Source: ZC4RG29 sp036381475 (GTDB lineage: Bacteria; Bacteroidota; Bacteroidia; Cytophagales; Cyclobacteriaceae). From it: a stretch of 64,000 nucleotides of DNA. The position numbers were made by a program, and so were the translations under genes. Where the stretch lies: contig DASVCT010000204.1 in NCBI GenBank assembly GCA_036381475.1, positions 1 to 64,000 of the forward strand, given 5' to 3'. Below, one piece after another: positions 16,908 through 25,651 of this stretch (position 1 is the stretch's first letter; each line of letters opens with the position of its first letter). The notes under the pieces are model-generated. The model did no database searches. It was not told the DNA's origin and was given only the letters and a program-made list of their open reading frames with translations.

Positions 16908-16936
16908 CAAAATTACGCCCTGGTCTCTAAAACAAA
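16908..16936 (-). promoter_or_regulatory. Promoter of the H1/DksA-like gene
   Basis: On the minus strand TTTG (16936-16933), 17 nt, then TAATTTTG (16915-16908). All defined consensus positions match. The predicted leader to the ATG at 16876 is about 25-30 nt. Confidence 0.65.
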
Positions 16937-17000
16937 AAATATTGCCTCCATTATTCCTGGAAGCGCTGTTTCCCGCGGCTGTGGCCAATAAACGGTTTCT

Positions 17001-18731
17001 TTAAAAGTCTCCCGCAACGATAATCCGTTCCCGGAATGTTCGCACTTCGCCCGACGGTGAAAACACTTCGAACCAAAGCCAATAGTAGCCTACCCGGGCT
17101 CGCGAACCGTCGTTGCGGTCGCCATCCCAGCGATAAAACCCCTCCGTTCCGAGAAGGTCATTGCTAGCAATCAAACGGATACACCGACCCTGCTGGTCGA
17201 GTATCCTCGCATTGGCCACATATCCGGCCTGGTCAAAGTTGTAACGGATAAGCGTGAAATTCGGTTTCCCATTAACCGGCCTGAATGCGGGCGGATCAAC
17301 GGTGATAGCGTTAGAGGGCAAGCCCGACGAAACGGCCTCCACCGAGTTTCTTCGCCCTGGTGTTGCTCCGCCAGCCTGGGTAGAAGCCGAATGCCAGTTG
17401 GCAGCATCGTTGCTCGCAGCATCCGCCGAGAGCCGTTCGAGCGATACACCGTCGGCCGTAACAATAAACACAGAATGTTGGGCGCTCGTGTAGGTCACGA
17501 CATCGATAACATTTTGCGCTGCGTCTACCAACGCCAATGATCCCTCATCGTCAGGCAAAGCGATCAAGCGTGTCTCCACGAGCGCTTCCGCCGAGGCATC
17601 AGGATATTGATTGAGAAGGACCCCGGCATCTTCGGTCAGCACGGCATAGCCGCCGGGAGGCAACAGCCTGTCCTGCTCGGTAATGACCCTGGAATTTTTG
17701 ACAGTACCCTCCGAATAATCCGCCGTCCTCCAGCCATTCAGGTTGATGAACTTGCGCGACCGATTGTATAGTTCCACAAAATCGACACCTCCGGGTCGCG
17801 GGTTGAACAGGATTTCATTGACGACGACATCAAGACTGTCAGCCGGTTCCGGCACAGCAAAGGTTACGCCTTCGTCAAGGGCAAGATTGTGACTACAATC
17901 CCTGATGTTCTTCACGCTGACACTATAAAGCGTTCCGGTTTCCAGCGCGTCTGACAACGTCACGTGCAGGGACCGTAATGACGTGCCCAGTACGACTGAA
18001 GCAACACCCACATCCGGTTCGATCGTCACATCCCCGGGAAGCACCTCTTCGTTTGCAAGTTTTTCGTTGTACTCGATTAAGACTGAACTTGGCCCCGTGG
18101 CCGTCACGGCCGCAATGTGAGGCCCGGTGCCATCCGGTTTTGTCGCAAAAACTGAATTCTGCCTGCCTGGCGTTCCGCCCTCCGGGGCTTCCGACTCCGT
18201 CCAGTTGTCTTCCTCCCCGCAGGCATTGGACGGATCAATAAGTTCAAGAGACCAACCGCCTTCCTTCTTTGATGCATTGCGATACCAGGTGCTTGAATAG
18301 CGCACCGAATCGATCGTCAGCCCCGCGGATGACCTTAGAATAATCGCATCACCGCCATTGTTTAAAGTCGGCATGCCCGTTACCGGAACAACCCGGACGT
18401 CTTTAAATGCCGTCTCATGCTGCGACGATACCATGACCGCATACTCATTCGGCGCAATGGACACCGATGGAAGTCGGGCGGTAGACACTTCATCCGAAAG
18501 GGTCCATTCCCCAAGGTTAACGGTTACAGTACTGCGATTGAATATCTCAACAAATTCTGCTTCCGGAAGACCCACTGGCGGAGATGGATCAGAAAGAATT
18601 TCGGTAATGACGACATCCTTGAAAGCGACATCGCTGGATGGAACGGGTTCGTCGCCGAACTGAGAGAAAGCCGGGTTGTCGAGGCTCGAACTAACAATAG
18701 TTAACCCGAGAGCCCAAATAAATTTATTCAT
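17001..18731 (-). CDS. Secreted protein with two lamin-tail domains
   Basis: The 576-residue protein has a signal peptide (MNKFIWALGLTIVSSSLDNPAFSQ). A first lamin-tail (LTD) domain lies at about 38-190 (VVITEILSDPSPPVGLPEAE, then FVEIFNRSTVTVNLGEWTLSD). An SbsA-type Ig-like domain follows at about 205-295 (PHIAAVTATGPSSVLIEYNEK). A second LTD is at about 300-440 (DVVVNEILFNPRPGGVDFVE). The C-terminal module is FlgD-like (RYNFDQAGYVANARILDQQG, then GFYRWDGDRNDGS and VGYYWLWFEVF). Bacterial LTD proteins are exported surface proteins, sometimes joined to nucleases, but no nuclease motif is seen here. The C-terminus resembles FlgD/gliding-associated folds rather than a clear type IX sorting signal. 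Confidence 0.82.
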   Translation of the reverse strand: MNKFIWALGLTIVSSSLDNPAFSQFGDEPVPSSDVAFKDVVITEILSDPSPPVGLPEAEFVEIFNRSTVTVNLGEWTLSDEVSTARLPSVSIAPNEYAVMVSSQHETAFKDVRVVPVTGMPTLNNGGDAIILRSSAGLTIDSVRYSSTWYRNASKKEGGWSLELIDPSNACGEEDNWTESEAPEGGTPGRQNSVFATKPDGTGPHIAAVTATGPSSVLIEYNEKLANEEVLPGDVTIEPDVGVASVVLGTSLRSLHVTLSDALETGTLYSVSVKNIRDCSHNLALDEGVTFAVPEPADSLDVVVNEILFNPRPGGVDFVELYNRSRKFINLNGWRTADYSEGTVKNSRVITEQDRLLPPGGYAVLTEDAGVLLNQYPDASAEALVETRLIALPDDEGSLALVDAAQNVIDVVTYTSAQHSVFIVTADGVSLERLSADAASNDAANWHSASTQAGGATPGRRNSVEAVSSGLPSNAITVDPPAFRPVNGKPNFTLIRYNFDQAGYVANARILDQQGRCIRLIASNDLLGTEGFYRWDGDRNDGSRARVGYYWLWFEVFSPSGEVRTFRERIIVAGDF

Positions 18732-18750
18732 ACACGGGGGTCTTTATTGC

Positions 18751-18779
18751 TTTGGGCTCTTTCAAAAGTACTATTTTTG
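18751..18779 (+). promoter_or_regulatory. Promoter of asd, overlapping the divergent promoter
   Basis: TTTG (18751-18754), 17 nt, TATTTTTG (18772-18779) on the plus strand. The asd ATG lies 24 bp downstream. It interleaves with the minus-strand promoter at 18763-18795, so polymerases would compete for the same DNA. Confidence 0.65.
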
Positions 18780-18795
18780 TAGTTCTAAATACAAA
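18763..18795 (-). promoter_or_regulatory. Promoter of the lamin-tail protein gene
   Basis: On the minus strand TTTG (18795-18792), 21 nt, TACTTTTG (18770-18763). The lamin-tail gene begins 31 bp downstream at 18731. Confidence 0.6.
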
Positions 18796-18803
18796 CACGA
18801 ATC

Positions 18804-19796
18804 ATGAAACTTGCGGTTGTTGGAGCCACCGGGCTCGTGGGGCAGGAGATCCTGCACGTACTGGAAGAGAGAAATTTTCCATTCACTGAACTGATTCTGG
18901 TAGCCTCGGCCAAATCAGTTGGCAAGACCATGAAGTTTAAGGGCTCCGACTATAAGATTATTGGAATTGAAGAGGCGGTGAAACAGGCGCCGGATATCGC
19001 TATTTTCTCCGCTGGCGGCGGCACGTCCCTCGAATGGGCGCCCAAATTCGCCGAAGCGGGCACCATTGTCATTGACAATTCTTCCGCGTGGCGCATGGAT
19101 CCGGACAAGAAGCTGGTAGTACCTGAAATTAACGGTCACGTTATTGGTATTGACGATCGGATCATAGCGAACCCGAACTGCTCTACCATACAGATGGTAC
19201 TTGCATTGGCGCCCCTGCATATCGCATACAAGATCAGGCGGATTGTGGTGTCCACCTATCAGTCCGTTACCGGAACAGGAAAAGACGCGGTTCAGCAGCT
19301 GATGGACGAGCGGTCAGGTGTAGAAGGCACCCGGGTTTACCCGCACCCCATCGACATGAATGCGTTGCCTCATATCGACGTCTTCCTCGACAACGGGTAC
19401 ACGAAGGAAGAAATGAAGATGGTAAATGAAACGCGGAAGATCCTTGGAGACGACAGCATCGGCGTGACGTCTACCACGGTGCGCGTGCCGACCATCGGCG
19501 GCCATTCAGAGGCGGTCAACGTGGAGTTCCACAGAGACTTCGACCTCGATGAGGTACGCCGCATGCTTGCGCAAACGCCCGGAGTTGTCGTGCAGGACGA
19601 TCCGGCCAACAACGTATACCCTATGCCCATTTACGCCAAGGGTAAGGACGAAGTCTTCGTGGGAAGACTGCGCCGCGACGAATCGCAACCCAATACGCTG
19701 AACATGTGGGTCGTCTCTGACAACCTGAGGAAGGGTGCAGCAACGAACGCGGTTCAGATCGCCGAGTTCATGCTGGAGAAAAGTCTTGTCTATTAG
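18804..19796 (+). CDS. asd: Aspartate-semialdehyde dehydrogenase
   Basis: Asd reduces L-aspartyl-4-phosphate to aspartate semialdehyde with NADPH, the branch step toward lysine/diaminopimelate, threonine and methionine. The 330-residue protein shows the dinucleotide site VVGATGLVGQE (5-15), the catalytic Cys126 in NPNCSTIQM, SSAWRMDP for the phosphate site, the substrate loop VSTYQSVTGTGKDA and the conserved GGHSEAVNVEF. Length matches the USG-1/bacterial family. The 3' end overlaps the next gene's likely TTG start by 11 bp. Confidence 0.97.
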   Translation: MKLAVVGATGLVGQEILHVLEERNFPFTELILVASAKSVGKTMKFKGSDYKIIGIEEAVKQAPDIAIFSAGGGTSLEWAPKFAEAGTIVIDNSSAWRMDPDKKLVVPEINGHVIGIDDRIIANPNCSTIQMVLALAPLHIAYKIRRIVVSTYQSVTGTGKDAVQQLMDERSGVEGTRVYPHPIDMNALPHIDVFLDNGYTKEEMKMVNETRKILGDDSIGVTSTTVRVPTIGGHSEAVNVEFHRDFDLDEVRRMLAQTPGVVVQDDPANNVYPMPIYAKGKDEVFVGRLRRDESQPNTLNMWVVSDNLRKGAATNAVQIAEFMLEKSLVY

Positions 19797-21012
19797 TGAC
19801 CCGGACCTTCCTGACGCACGGCTACTCCAGCCCCAGGTTCAGGAGTTCATCCGCGCCCATGTATCCTCGGACATCCATGAACTGTCGCTGAGGCAGCCTG
19901 CACAAAGGTTCGGTGTTCCTTTCCGCGACATCGCGGTACAGATTGCCGGTCTGCAGAAAGCCAGGCATAAATTGCCGCAGTACTTTTCGACGGAGGGCAT
20001 TGTGTATCCGCCGTCTGTGAATCTGGAACAATGCTCGTCGCAGAAAACGGCCGAATACAAAGCCCGCCAGGCCGCCGCTTTCAGCACCCCCTCTCTTGAG
20101 CGTTGTGTAGACCTGACGGGAGGATTTGGCGTCGACGCATTCTTCCTCAGCCACCAATACGCTGAATTGCACTACGTGGAGCCCGACCGCGAGCTTTTGC
20201 TACTGGCGCGCCATAACCACCGTCAGCTGGGGGCACTCAATATTACCTACCATCAGAAAGACGCGCTGACGTTTCTGCGTGAGACGACGCTCACTTTTGA
20301 CGTCGCCTTCCTCGATCCTTCCCGTCGAACGGAAACCAATCAGAAGAAAATCGAACTAACTGGCTATTCGCCGGACGTCCGGACGCTCGCGCCGTTCCTG
20401 GGAACGACTTTCAAACGACTGATGCTGAAGGCATCACCAATGCTCGACATCGACCGGGGCTTACAGGTTGTGCGGAATGTAACCAAGGTTAGTGTAGTGG
20501 CATTGGGCGGGGAAGTTCGTGAGTTGTTGTTTTTTGCCGAATCGGATTGCACGGAAGAACCGCTCCTCGAAGCGGTAGACTTGTCGGGTGACCGCCAGCC
20601 ATTTTCATTTCGTCGCTCGGACGAGAGCGCCGCCGCGGTGCAATACGCGGGCCCGCTACGGTACATCTACGAACCCCGGCCGGAGCTACTCAAGGCTGGT
20701 GCTTTTCGCCTTATTGCGTCCCGCTTTGGTCTAGCTAAGCTGCATGCCAACACGCACCTGTATACATCGGAAAAACTCGTCCGGGACTTTCCCGGTCGGG
20801 CCTACGAAACGTTGACCGTAGCGCATCGGGTTGGATCCGATGTAATGGCCGCATTTCCGGAACGCCGGGCAAACGTCGTTGTGCGCAACTATCCCCTCAC
20901 TGCAGCTCAACTCAGAACACAGGCCGGTCTCAAAGAAGGTGGTGAGGGCTATCTTCTGGCATTCAGCTCTCCCGACGGCCCCACGCTGGTCGTCGCAAAA
21001 CGGCTCCGTTAA
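19786..21012 (+). CDS. Class I SAM-dependent methyltransferase with THUMP-like C-terminal domain (PG_1098 type)
   Basis: The preferred start is the TTG at 19786, overlapping the asd stop, because GGAG lies about 8 nt upstream; an ATG at 19735 would overlap asd by 62 bp. The 408-residue product has an N-terminal helical domain (residues 1-about 95), a Rossmann methyltransferase domain with the SAM motif DLTGGFGVDAFFLS, the family hallmark FLDPSRR and KASPMLDIDRG, and a C-terminal THUMP-like domain (VVVRNYPLTAAQLR to the end). The likely substrate is an RNA or ribosomal component, but it has not been defined for the family as far as I know. Convergent with the next gene by 4 bp. Confidence 0.85.
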   Translation: MSISDPDLPDARLLQPQVQEFIRAHVSSDIHELSLRQPAQRFGVPFRDIAVQIAGLQKARHKLPQYFSTEGIVYPPSVNLEQCSSQKTAEYKARQAAAFSTPSLERCVDLTGGFGVDAFFLSHQYAELHYVEPDRELLLLARHNHRQLGALNITYHQKDALTFLRETTLTFDVAFLDPSRRTETNQKKIELTGYSPDVRTLAPFLGTTFKRLMLKASPMLDIDRGLQVVRNVTKVSVVALGGEVRELLFFAESDCTEEPLLEAVDLSGDRQPFSFRRSDESAAAVQYAGPLRYIYEPRPELLKAGAFRLIASRFGLAKLHANTHLYTSEKLVRDFPGRAYETLTVAHRVGSDVMAAFPERRANVVVRNYPLTAAQLRTQAGLKEGGEGYLLAFSSPDGPTLVVAKRLR

Positions 21013-21512
21013 AGGTGCTGAAGGATCTCTTCGATGGGGGTTTCACCGTCGAGGTGACCCACCAGTCGGCGTTCGTTTGAATAGATATATAAAGAAGGAG
21101 TCGATACCGGTCCAATCCGGTCGAGTATCTCGTTCACTGTGGTTTGGACGAAGTGCACGTTGCTCTTGCCGTCAAGTCCATAATCTGCAGCAAATTTCCG
21201 GGATGCTTCGTGACCGTCCGTACCGACAAAATAGATCTGATAGTCGCCAAAGGCGTCCAGATTCTCGCTGATGGCCTTCGCTTCCCGCTGGCAGTGATCG
21301 CATTCGGTGCGAAAGAAAATCAGGATGTTTTTGCCCGTCAGTTCGCGTGCCGGAATGATCTGCCGATCCATCGTCACCAGGTTCATGTCAGGCAACTCAT
21401 TGACAGAGGAGGCCGGCTCCGGCGCTGCGGTTTGGCTGTGTTCGGAGGTCCTGCTGCATTGCACCATCAGGGCGCTCACTACAACAAGAAAACAGATTAG
21501 CGATTTCATCAT
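21009..21512 (-). CDS. Periplasmic thioredoxin-like (TlpA/AhpC-type) protein, probable lipoprotein
   Basis: The 167-residue protein begins with a hydrophobic signal (SLICFLVVVSALMVQC), whose Cys may be lipidated although the residues before it are not a standard lipobox. The fold is thioredoxin-like: GKNILIFFRTECDHCQREA carries the redox pair CDHC, and VSTPSLYIYSNERRLVGHLDG carries the cis-proline. It probably reduces or shuffles disulfides in the periplasm. The acidic/Pro linker AAPEPASSVNELPD separates the anchor from the domain. It is convergent with the methyltransferase (4-bp overlap) and 19 bp downstream of the small membrane protein gene, so the two may be one transcript. Confidence 0.83.
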   Translation of the reverse strand: MMKSLICFLVVVSALMVQCSRTSEHSQTAAPEPASSVNELPDMNLVTMDRQIIPARELTGKNILIFFRTECDHCQREAKAISENLDAFGDYQIYFVGTDGHEASRKFAADYGLDGKSNVHFVQTTVNEILDRIGPVSTPSLYIYSNERRLVGHLDGETPIEEILQHL

Positions 21513-21531
21513 GATATATATAGTCAGAATG

Positions 21532-21720
21532 TCATTGTAGAAGCTGGACGACCCAGAAGGCCAGCGCGCTCACCAGGAACGACGTGCCGTACCACCGCAG
21601 CACCATTTTCCGATTTTGATGTGATCGCCACCAAAGCACAATCCAGGGCCGCCACAATCCTGCTAAGAGCAGAAATGCAGACAGTGTGCCTGTGAATGCA
21701 AAGAAATGCTGCCAGGTCAT
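21532..21720 (-). CDS. Small two-helix membrane protein
   Basis: A 62-residue protein with two hydrophobic helices (FFAFTGTLSAFLLLAGLWRP and FLVSALAFWVVQLL) separated by a basic loop (WWRSHQNRKMVLRWYG). Short proteins of this pattern are common in Bacteroidota and have no known role. A minus-strand TAATTTTG element at 21733-21726 lies directly before the ATG, suggesting a very short leader, though no good -33 element accompanies it. The start is divergent from mfd. Confidence 0.6.
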   Translation of the reverse strand: MTWQHFFAFTGTLSAFLLLAGLWRPWIVLWWRSHQNRKMVLRWYGTSFLVSALAFWVVQLLQ

Positions 21721-21757
21721 TTTGCCAAAATTAACTCAAATTTGTTGTGATCCGTTT

Positions 21758-21765
21758 TATCTTTG
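21758..21765 (+). promoter_or_regulatory. -7 element of the mfd promoter
   Basis: TATCTTTG fits TAnnTTTG exactly. The best TTTG upstream (21741-21744) is only 13 nt away, so the -33 box is poor. Its position favours translation of mfd from the TTG at 21788 and makes the upstream ATG at 21686 unlikely. Confidence 0.45.
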
Positions 21766-21787
21766 CATCCTTTACTGCAAACCGGGA

Positions 21788-24700
21788 TTGAGGGCGCATG
21801 ATTTTCTGAATCTGTATTGCGCGGAGGGTGTGATCAGGACCGTTGCCGCAGGGGTTCGTGCGCCCGGTCCGTCCAGAATTCACATCCGGGGCGCGGCAGG
21901 AAGCCTGGATGCCGTCATCGCGGCCGCCGTTTTCACCCTCGAGCCTCGTGACTCCATCTTCGTAATGCAGGAGAAGGAGGAAGCGGCCTACTTCCAGAAT
22001 GACCTGCAAAGCCTGCTGGGCAGGGAAGTCCTCCTGCTTCCCATGTCGTATCGTCGTCCGTATGAATACGACGAAACGGAGAACGCAAATGTACTGATGC
22101 GGGCAGAGGTGTTGAGTCGCATCAGCGAACCCGGTCATTCGCCGCTTGTCGTCGTGACATATCCTGAAGCCCTCGGCGAAAAAGTGGTGAGCAGAAAATC
22201 GCTTTCGGCCAACACGTTCGGTGTCGCGATAGGAGAGCATCTTAACACCGAGTTCCTCGAAGAGTTCCTCAGGGCATACGGTTTCGAACGGACCGATTTC
22301 GTTTACGAAGCCGGACAGTATGCGGTACGCGGTGGAATCATCGACGTCTTTTCGTTCGCGCACGAACTGCCTTACCGCATCGAACTCTTTGGCAATGAGG
22401 TCGAGAGCATCCGGACGTTCGATCCTACCACGCAGATCTCTGTGGGCGAGTTCCCGAGGCTGAGCATTGTCCCCAACCTGCAATCGCAAACATTAAAGGC
22501 CGAACGACAATCGTTCTTTTCCTTCCTCTCGCCGGAATCGGTACTGTGGTTCAAAGATCTCCAGCTGACAGGCGACATCATACAAAAGAGTTTCGATACC
22601 GCCGCCGAATCATTTGCCCGGCTTGCGGGAGGAGGAAAGACTCAGGTCGTTTCCGGTCCTGAGATTCTTTTCGACGACCGCGACACTTTTGACCGCACCG
22701 TAGCGTCGTTTCCCTGCGTAGAGTTTGGCAGCCGGTTTCTGCTTCCGGCTACCCACTCGTTTCAGTTCACTTCCGGGGCGCAGCCTTCGTTCAACAAAAA
22801 TTTCGAATTGCTGACTGCTGACCTTGAACAACTTCAGCAACAGGGATACCGCAGTTTCATCGCTTCCGACCTTCCGCATCAGCTTGACAAGCTGAAGTCG
22901 ATTTTTGCCGAAATCAGCAGTGTAGTCAGCGTGGAGACGCTCGACGTCTCTTTGCGTGCCGGATTTCAGGATGCGGACATGAAAATTGCCTGCTACACGG
23001 ACCACCAGATCTTCGAGCGTTTTCATCGATACAAGGCGCGGGAAAAGTTCAGCAAATCCAAGGCGTTAACACTCCGCGAATTGCAGACGCTTCAGCCCGG
23101 CGACTTCGTCACTCATATCGACTATGGCATCGCAAAATTTGCCGGACTCGAAAAAAAGATCGTAAGGGACCGCGAACAGGAGTCGATCCGGCTTGTATTC
23201 AAAGATGACGACATCCTTTACGTGAGCATTCACTCCCTGCATAAGATCTCGCGATACACGGGGAAGGATGGCGCACTGCCTGCAATCAGCAAGCTGGGAA
23301 GCCAGGAATGGGCGACCAAGAAGTCGCGTGTCAAAAAGCGGGTAAAGGACATTGCCAAGGAGCTCATCGAGCTTTACGCCAAGCGGAAATCGGCTCCTGG
23401 ATATTCTTATTCACCTGACAGCTACCTGCAGGCGGAACTCGAGACATCATTTATGTACGAAGACACGCCAGATCAGGCGCGCGCAACCGCCGATGTCAAG
23501 CGTGACCTGGAAGCGCCTCATCCCATGGATCGCCTCGTATGTGGCGATGTCGGCTTTGGAAAAACAGAGGTTGCCATACGCGCCGCATTCAAGGCAGTGA
23601 ACGAAGGAAAGCAGGTGGCCGTGTTAGTGCCAACCACTATCCTCGCGATGCAACACTACAGGACATTTCGCGAACGGCTGTCCGCATTTCCCGTCACCAT
23701 CGAACACATTTCACGCTTTCGGTCATCGGCAGATATCAAGAGAATTCTTGCCGAGACCAGGGAAGGAAAAATTAACATACTCGTAGGAACGCACCGCATT
23801 GTAGCGCGGGATGTAGTCTTCAAGGACCTGGGATTGCTGGTGATCGACGAAGAACAGAAGTTCGGCGTACGCGTTAAGGACAAGCTTAAAGAGATGAAAC
23901 TGAACGTCGACGTGCTGACGCTGACTGCTACGCCCATACCGCGGACGCTGCACTTTTCGCTAATGGGCGCGCGTGATCTCAGCATTATCATGACCCCACC
24001 TCCGAATCGGCAACCGGTAACAACAGAACTCCATACATTCAACGAGGGTGTTGTCCGCGATGCCATCAGCTTTGAGCTCCGGCGAGGTGGTCAGGTGTTC
24101 TTTGTTCACAACAGGGTACATGACATAGAGCAGGTAGCGAACATAATCTTTCGTCTTGTTCCTGATGCCCGCATCGGCATCGCGCATGGACAGATGGAAG
24201 GTTCAAGACTCGAAAAGGTGATGATGCGGTTTATCGATGGAGAAGTCGATGTGCTCGTCTCCACTAATATTATTGAGTCGGGTCTCGACATCCCCAATGC
24301 GAACACGATCATCATCAACCAGGCGCACATGTTCGGCTTATCGGATCTCCACCAGATGCGCGGCCGCGTAGGGCGTTCAAACAAGAAGGCATTCTGTTAT
24401 CTGCTTACACCGCCTGCTTCCCAGTTGTCGGCTGATGCCAGGAAGCGACTCGCCGCGTTGGAAGAGTTTTCGGAACTGGGCGACGGTTTCAAAGTAGCCA
24501 TGCGTGACCTGGATATCCGTGGCGCGGGGAATTTGCTCGGTGCTGAGCAAAGCGGGTTCATCACCGACCTGGGATTCGATACATACCACAAGATCCTGGA
24601 TGAAGCAATTCAGGAATTGAAAGAAACGGACTTCAAAGATTTGTTTGCAGCCGAGCTTGCGGAAAAGGCGAAGGTTATCGTGCAGGATTGCGTGATCGAA

Positions 24701-25159
24701 ACGGACCTCGAAATTCTTATTCCTGAGAGTTATGTGAGCAACGTCACCGAACGCCTCCAGTTATATTCCCGACTCGACAACATCAGGACGGAAGAAGAGC
24801 TGCAGGCATTTGCCGCCGAGATGCGCGACCGCTTCGGGCCGATTCCCGAGCCGGTACTGGAGTTGATAAATTCAGTCCGTCTCCGGTGGCTGGGTGAAAA
24901 ACTTGGCTTTGAAAGGCTGGTCTTGAAGGGTGACCAGCTCCGTGGTTTTTTTGTTTCTGGCAATGAAACTTACTTCAGTTCGCCCGTTTTTGGCGACATT
25001 CTGAAGTACGTTCAGCAGCAGCCCGGACGATTCAGGATGCGCGACCGGGCAGGAAAGGCCATGCTCGCCATTGAGCAGATCCCTTCCGTAGATGCTGCAA
25101 TTGCCATATTGGATCAGATGCAGTCGGCCAGGTCAACAAGCGAGATCTTATCCAGGTAG
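21788..25159 (+). CDS. mfd: Transcription-repair coupling factor Mfd
   Basis: Mfd removes RNA polymerase stalled at DNA damage and recruits UvrA. From the preferred TTG start the protein has 1123 residues. The UvrB-like N-terminal module runs to about residue 430. The RNA-polymerase-interacting CarD-like domain has GDFVTHIDYGIAKFAGLEKK. The RecG-like helicase has GDVGFGKTEVAIRAAFKA (Walker A), VIDEEQKFGVRVK (DEEQ box), TATPIPRTLHFSL and HQMRGRVGRSNKKAFCYLL. The C-terminal TRCF domain follows. The ATG at 21686 is rejected because it lies within the divergent small gene and upstream of the likely promoter. The last 46 bp overlap the convergent gene at 25114-25374. Confidence 0.95.
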   Translation: MRAHDFLNLYCAEGVIRTVAAGVRAPGPSRIHIRGAAGSLDAVIAAAVFTLEPRDSIFVMQEKEEAAYFQNDLQSLLGREVLLLPMSYRRPYEYDETENANVLMRAEVLSRISEPGHSPLVVVTYPEALGEKVVSRKSLSANTFGVAIGEHLNTEFLEEFLRAYGFERTDFVYEAGQYAVRGGIIDVFSFAHELPYRIELFGNEVESIRTFDPTTQISVGEFPRLSIVPNLQSQTLKAERQSFFSFLSPESVLWFKDLQLTGDIIQKSFDTAAESFARLAGGGKTQVVSGPEILFDDRDTFDRTVASFPCVEFGSRFLLPATHSFQFTSGAQPSFNKNFELLTADLEQLQQQGYRSFIASDLPHQLDKLKSIFAEISSVVSVETLDVSLRAGFQDADMKIACYTDHQIFERFHRYKAREKFSKSKALTLRELQTLQPGDFVTHIDYGIAKFAGLEKKIVRDREQESIRLVFKDDDILYVSIHSLHKISRYTGKDGALPAISKLGSQEWATKKSRVKKRVKDIAKELIELYAKRKSAPGYSYSPDSYLQAELETSFMYEDTPDQARATADVKRDLEAPHPMDRLVCGDVGFGKTEVAIRAAFKAVNEGKQVAVLVPTTILAMQHYRTFRERLSAFPVTIEHISRFRSSADIKRILAETREGKINILVGTHRIVARDVVFKDLGLLVIDEEQKFGVRVKDKLKEMKLNVDVLTLTATPIPRTLHFSLMGARDLSIIMTPPPNRQPVTTELHTFNEGVVRDAISFELRRGGQVFFVHNRVHDIEQVANIIFRLVPDARIGIAHGQMEGSRLEKVMMRFIDGEVDVLVSTNIIESGLDIPNANTIIINQAHMFGLSDLHQMRGRVGRSNKKAFCYLLTPPASQLSADARKRLAALEEFSELGDGFKVAMRDLDIRGAGNLLGAEQSGFITDLGFDTYHKILDEAIQELKETDFKDLFAAELAEKAKVIVQDCVIETDLEILIPESYVSNVTERLQLYSRLDNIRTEEELQAFAAEMRDRFGPIPEPVLELINSVRLRWLGEKLGFERLVLKGDQLRGFFVSGNETYFSSPVFGDILKYVQQQPGRFRMRDRAGKAMLAIEQIPSVDAAIAILDQMQSARSTSEILSR

Positions 25160-25374
25160 GGGTACAGTCCCATGACCGTGTCGAAAGCATTGATCATGAG
25201 CACCTTTTGATGGGTGGTCGAAAAGAACACCTCTACAAAAAATTCGTTGGTGTGATAGAGAAATACCTTGCATTCGCCCAAATTACGGTGGATGAGGTAG
25301 TTTCCCTGAAAAGTGATCACATCGCACTTTTTTTCAAAAGGCATAACCCTGAAGTCGTATAGGGAGAGTGACAT
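25114..25374 (-). CDS. Conserved Bacteroidota protein of unknown function (86 residues)
   Basis: The ATG at 25374 (MSLSLYDFRVMPFEKKCDVI) is chosen because the extension to 25449 is not protein-like. The 86-residue product contains ITFQGNYLIHRNLGECKVFLYH and ends in YPYLDKISLVDLADCI. This pattern (YDFR..PF..KCD, then a basic strand, then a closing YL..I.L.DL) recurs in small hypothetical proteins of Bacteroidota. It is probably a small beta/alpha cytoplasmic protein; no function is known. Its last 46 bp overlap the 3' end of mfd in antisense. Confidence 0.7.
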   Translation of the reverse strand: MSLSLYDFRVMPFEKKCDVITFQGNYLIHRNLGECKVFLYHTNEFFVEVFFSTTHQKVLMINAFDTVMGLYPYLDKISLVDLADCI

Positions 25375-25593
25375 ACTAAAAAGTTTTTCAGAATTTCTGA
25401 CACCCTTCAAAAAAGCATGCCACTGGCAGTTGAGCCTCAAATCGTGCAATCTGACCGCTTCCTGTGTTGGTTAGTCTTTGGCTTCATCCCAAAAAGGGAA
25501 GGTCCGTTCCCCAAACAATACTTTGAGCCCACCGACGTTTAACTGGAGCATGGGAATCTTACATTCCGGAATCGCCTGTTCGACCGGAGGTTC

Positions 25594-25625
25594 TTGGAAA
25601 ACACGCGTTTATGTAGGTATCTTAG
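25594..25625 (+). promoter_or_regulatory. Possible promoter of gldJ
   Basis: TTG (25594-25596), 21 nt, then TATCTTAG (25618-25625), one mismatch to TAnnTTTG. The gldJ ATG is 27 bp further. The rest of the 277-bp spacer 25375-25651 shows no gene. Confidence 0.4.
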
Positions 25626-25651
25626 CATTTGGTTTAAAAACTTTTTTTCAG

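Noticed and set aside
16523..16930. Leu/Phe/Arg-rich frame opposite the Lys/Ala tail
   Set aside because: Antisense of AAG/GCC-rich codons. The real gene is on the minus strand with a consensus promoter.
21686..21787. Upstream ATG extension of mfd
   Set aside because: It lies in the divergent membrane-protein gene and before the likely -7 element, and the extra 34 residues are Cys-rich and unlike Mfd.
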